Assembly: GCA_050084985.1 (NCBI GenBank)
Contig: JBITNC010000001.1
Location: forward strand, 95,108,001-95,172,000
DNA: 64,000 bases
Reading direction: 5' to 3'
From: Nageia nagi
Lineage: Eukaryota; Pinophyta
This document shows positions 59,921 through 64,000 of the stretch, one piece after another. The notes under the pieces are model-generated. The model saw nothing but the letters and a program-made list of their open reading frames with translations, was not told the origin of the DNA and ran no database searches. Position 1 is the stretch's first letter, and each line of letters opens with the position of its first letter. Made by a program: the position numbers and the translations under genes.

Positions 59921-62910
59921 CTTATCGTTGGGCTCTACTCCATGACTTGTTCTTTTTTGACTAATTGGATTGTTGAATATAGTTGTACTAGTCACCTATG
60001 CTTTGAAAAGGATAAGTTTGAAAATTTTCATAAGTATAAAAAGGATTTAATTGTAATAAGTGATAATTAAATCCTTAAAATCCAAGGAATTAGGAGTGTG
60101 ATGATTCATAGGAAGGTTCTTGAAAATGTGCTTTATGTTCCTAACCTTAGGATGAACCTTCTCTCTATGATTCAAGTTGCAAGAAAAGGGTACTTATTTG
60201 AGTTTGACTCACACTCCTTGTACATTAAGAAGGACATGCCATGTTGGTTAAAGGATCAATGAAAAATGATCTCTACATTATGAATAAAGTTGCACCAAAG
60301 ATGTGTCTTGCTATGAATGTGTGTTCTAAAGGCAATCTTTGGCATGATTGGCTAGGGCACCTTAACCATAAGAGTATTCAAATCATGAAACATCAAGAAC
60401 TTATGAAAGATTTACCTTTAATTTTACCTTTAATTGGTTTGTATGAGAAGTGCATCCTAGATAAAATGAATAGATAAAGGTTTAAAAAAGATAAGGCTAT
60501 AAAGCCATCTTAACCTCTTCAGCTTGTGCATTCAAATTTGATGGATCCGTTTTAGACTAAGTCACTTGAAGGAGCATCTTATGTTTTGACCTTCATTGAT
60601 GGCTTTAGTAGGATGACTTTTGGCTATCTACTTGAGCATAAAGATCAAACCTTTGAGATTTTTAAAATTTTTAAGGTCTTAGTTGAAAATCAAACTAACC
60701 TTAAAATCAAGATGTTGAGATTAGATAATGGGGGAGAATATAATAGCAATGAGTTCAATAACTATTATGCTAAGTATGGAATCAAGAGGTAGTTTACAAT
60801 TCCTTACAATCCTTAGCAAAATGATGTTGCCAAAAGAAAAAATAGGATAATTATGGAGATGGCTAGATGCATGTTGGGTAATCTTCCTAGTTTCTTATGG
60901 GATGAAGCTATGAGAACTGCTATTTACACCTTGAATAGGTGTCCCATAAAATTTAGTGTAAAACTCTTCTTCAAGCATGGCATGAATAAAATCTAAAATT
61001 TCTCACTTTAGGGTGTTTAGTTGTGAAGCACTATCATACATTATTTCTAAGAAAAAGAAAAAATTAGATAAAAGAGCTAAAAAATACATCTTTTTCTATT
61101 ATGATAGTTAGTATAGAGGCTACAGGATCTACTCTCCATCCTATAGAGTAGTGTTTGTATTAAAAGATGTAATTTTTAATGAACTCTTTAAAGAATTTAC
61201 TTCTAATGAAAAAGTTTGATGATCCAGATGACTCATCAATTGCACCTAACTAGTTGGATATTGATGTACACAAATCACCCCAAGAGAAAACTTCTCCAAC
61301 ATGAAGGATAATAAGGAGCATGACCTTGAACAAATCCTTATTTGCCAAAATTGATAACAACAAGAGCTCTCATCATTCAAATAAGCCTTAAAGCATGAGT
61401 GCTAGATGGAAGCCATGAAAGTGGAGTATGAGGCTCTTATAAAAAATGAAACTTGGAACTTAGTTCCTTATCCAAATGAGAAGAATGTGATTGACAATAA
61501 GTGGATCTACAAGTTCAAGTTCAATTTAGTTAGAGATATTGAGAAATACAAAGCAAGGTTAGTAGCCAAATGTTTTGCTTAGAAATATAGTGTAGATTAT
61601 GAAGAAACCTTTGCTCCCATGAAAAATATGCCTACTATCAGAATTATCCTTGCTCTTTCAATAGCTCAAAGATGGAAAGTTTTTTAACTTACATCAAGAG
61701 TGCATTTCTCAATGGTGATTTAAATATAGAAATCTACATGAATAAACCAAAAGGGTTTATTGTGGATGGAAAAAATTTATTTATGTGTAAGCTCAAGAAG
61801 TTATTGTATGGATTTAGTAAGCACCTAGAGCCTAGTACAAGAAGATTTTAGGATACTTTACAGATATTAGATTCTCCAAGTGCTTCTCTGACTTCGATCT
61901 TTATGTGTTCAATCAAAGAAACGATATGGTCTTAATTCTTTTTTATGTGGATGATCTTTTAATAATTAGAAATAATGATGAAATCATTCACGAGTGCATA
62001 TTCAAACTTAAGATAACATTTAAAATGATTGATTTTGATCTCTAACACTACTACCTTGGAATGCAAATGTACCAATATAAGGATTATACTTATCTTAGTT
62101 AATCCAATTATATATCAGATATCTTACAAAAATTTGGAATAGAGAAATTTAGATATGCTATAATTCTAGTCTCTTCTAGAATCACTATGTCCCTTAGCTC
62201 CAACTCTTAGTTGGCAGATGCTACAACTTATAGGTAAATAATTGGTAGTCTTCTTTATTTGACTATTTCTAAGCTAGATATTACCTTTGTAATGAATCTG
62301 ATGGCATGATTCATGCAGAAACCATATGTTGAGCACCTCAATGCTGTTAAGCAAATCTTGAGGTATGTTATAGGGATAAAGGACCTTATTCTAAAGTATT
62401 CCAAGTTACCCTCATTTGTTATCTTAAGGCTCTCATATTCTGACTATGGGAGAGATAGAGATGATAGAAAATCAACCATTTACATATGTGTTTAGCATTA
62501 ATTTAGATGCTATCTCTTGAGCTTCTAAGAAGTATCCTAGTATTTCTCTTTCCACCATAGAAGTTGAATATTGAGCCATATCTATTGCAACCTAAGAAGC
62601 TATTTAGCTTAGATATATTCTGAAAGAAATTAGCTATGTGCAAGCTAGCCCATCTCTGATTTCTTCAAGTAATCAGTCAACTATTTCTTTAGTTAAGAAT
62701 CTTATGTTCTATCAAAGAACAAAACATGTAGAAATTCAAGTCCATTTTATCATGGAAAAGGTTCTTGATGGTATTATACACCTAGAGTATTATCCATTAA
62801 CCTTGAACTCTATTGATTTATTCACTAATCCCCTCCCTAAAGGTTAGTTTAGTAAGCTTAAAGATGCTATTGGGTTGGTGAAGTTGCTCTCAAGGGGGAG
62901 TGAAGTATGA
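59921..62910 (+). pseudogene. pol: Copia copy 3 pol (broken)
   Basis: Protease site reads IVEYSCTSH, with both Asp and Gly lost. Integrase zinc region LWHDWLGHLNHKS (60340) and core (FIDGFSRMTFGYLL; LDNGGEYNSNEF; the Glu motif PxxNDVAKRK has Lys) follow. RT lies at 61390-62010 with YVDDLL near 61950; RNase H at 62313-62850. The stop TGA is at 62908-62910. Many stops. Confidence 0.92.
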
Positions 62911-63647
62911 ATTCTTGTGTTGAATTCATGTTAATGATTAAAACTTCACCCTTAAGAGGATTTTTATGCTATACAATGTTTATTTTATTACACCTTTATA
63001 ATAAAATGATTGGCAAATGATTAGCCAATCTAGCACTTTTGAGCAAATGATTGGCCAATCTAGTACTGTTAAGTTATCCATGTATGAAGAACTCATATGT
63101 GTCTTTTGACACTATTCAATTATCCACATGTGAGAAACTCATATGTGCATTTTGTTATGCTCTATTTGGTAATGATAATCAACACATATTTTCTATACAA
63201 TAGGCAATTATGAGTATTGATTTGGTATCTTCATGATGACTTATAATGCACCATTGATCAATATATGATAGCATTTATTTGATTCATCTATCCTTATTGA
63301 TATGAATATGTTGCATCTAACTTATCTTGTTATTTGAGCTATTGTTTAACTTGTAGGTTATTTTGAGATTGTAAGTTACTTACTTTGGGTGTGTAGGCTT
63401 ATGGAGACTCATAATGAATTCCAATTGAATGACTACTTTATGTACATTGAAACTAATTATGGTTAATAATTATATTGTAAACCATTTGTTAAAATGGTAA
63501 AGTAGTGAGTCTCAAAATAAGATCTTGCTTACTTCACAAATATATAAAAAAATTTCATCTTCAGTTGTATATGTTTGGAGGAGAACTCTCTTACTATCTT
63601 TTTCTTCTCACTTCTTCACTCTATCCCAATATTGCATTAACAGGGAG
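62911..63647 (+). other. Copia copy 3 3' UTR
   Basis: Holds decayed hairpin-type units near 63075-63160 (AGTTATCCATG ... AAGAACT), a pyrimidine-rich stretch, and a purine tract decayed to CAGGGAG before the LTR. Confidence 0.75.
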
Positions 63648-64000
63648 TGTTAGAATGTATAATAATTATTGTAAGGTTTTGTAATAATCCTCTATGTAAA
63701 TTCACTAATACTTAATGGTATCACTAGTATTTAAGTGAATATGATAATATAACTTGTCCTACACTCCATGTCATGAGCATGCCCCTTGGGTAAAAGGGAG
63801 TAGCATGTCATGCCTTTGTACAATGGTTAAAAGGGTGACCCAAAGGGGGATTTTTGCCTATAAATAGAACACCTCCTCTTTGTGATCACTCACCAATTTG
63901 TAAAGAAAAGTTATACTCTAGGATAGTGTTTAGGAGATGAAGTTAAGAGGATTGTAAGAAAGTTGTCTTTGTGAATGAATTAAGATCTTATTAGTGGATG
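63648..64000 (+). repeat. Copia copy 3, 3' LTR (partial)
   Basis: Starts TGTTAGAATG and includes the TATA box CCTATAAATAG near 63858. It is cut by the window end before its last 100 or so bases. Confidence 0.94.

Larger units (their letters stand above)
55960..64000 (+). mobile_element. Copia copy 3, decayed; 3' LTR leaves the window
   Basis: 5' LTR 55960-56449, primer site, leader to 58984, gag, pol to 62910, 3' UTR, purine tract and 3' LTR from 63648. It has the same order and family as the young copy. The left flank ACCAC (55955-55959) would be its target duplication; the right one is outside. Confidence 0.95.

Overview
The window is intergenic, repeat-dominated plant nuclear DNA. The evidence is a set of plant-type Ty1/copia and Ty3/gypsy retrotransposons whose primer-binding sites match initiator tRNA-Met, an L1-type LINE, a probable tRNA-derived SINE, high A+T content and many CpG-poor, stop-ridden relics. 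No intact host gene, rRNA gene or functional tRNA gene was found. The nesting density fits a large-genome seed plant, possibly a gymnosperm, but the sequence alone does not settle the species.

Layout. 1-4333: A+T-rich, nothing assignable. 4334-7932: LTR, degenerate primer-binding site and long non-coding leader of an old copia copy (copy 1, plus strand). 7933-14632: a gypsy element (minus strand) with both LTRs and decayed gag-pol, inserted into that leader. 15555-16275: a copia integrase fragment interrupted by an inverted copia LTR. 16621-18728 and 26971-29460: two halves of an old Tat/Athila-type gypsy element, separated by copia copy 2 (18729-26970, target duplication AGAAC). 29461 to about 43330: copia copy 4 (minus strand), which ends the gypsy homology and is itself split by a very young copia (30677-39215, copy 5; LTRs differ at one base, target duplication AAAAC). 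43853-46300: a long unrecognised decayed reading frame rich in coiled coil. 46370-47100: two different minisatellites. 47190-49370: an LTR-like stretch and an unrecognised minus-strand coding relic. 50100-50302: tRNA-derived SINE. 52600-55790: decayed LINE. 55960-64000: copia copy 3, whose 3' LTR runs off the window.

The copia copies are one family, so they can be compared. Shared parts are a roughly 500-bp LTR with a TATA box and an inverted repeat in U3; an initiator tRNA-Met primer site; a leader of about 2.4-2.6 kb bounded by conserved splice-site-like sequences (AG|GTAAAA and TGTAG|CAATGG), which looks like an intron directly before the gag ATG; a single gag-pol frame; and a long 3' UTR lying between two purine-tract copies. 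In the young copy the 3' UTR holds seven tandem units, each able to form a short hairpin, with compensatory base changes between units. Each copy also carries a different island in the middle of its leader. In the young copy this is a GC- and CpG-rich block that resembles a captured host promoter plus first exon, in antisense. The intron-like leader with variable islands and the covarying hairpin array are the best candidates for undescribed biology here.
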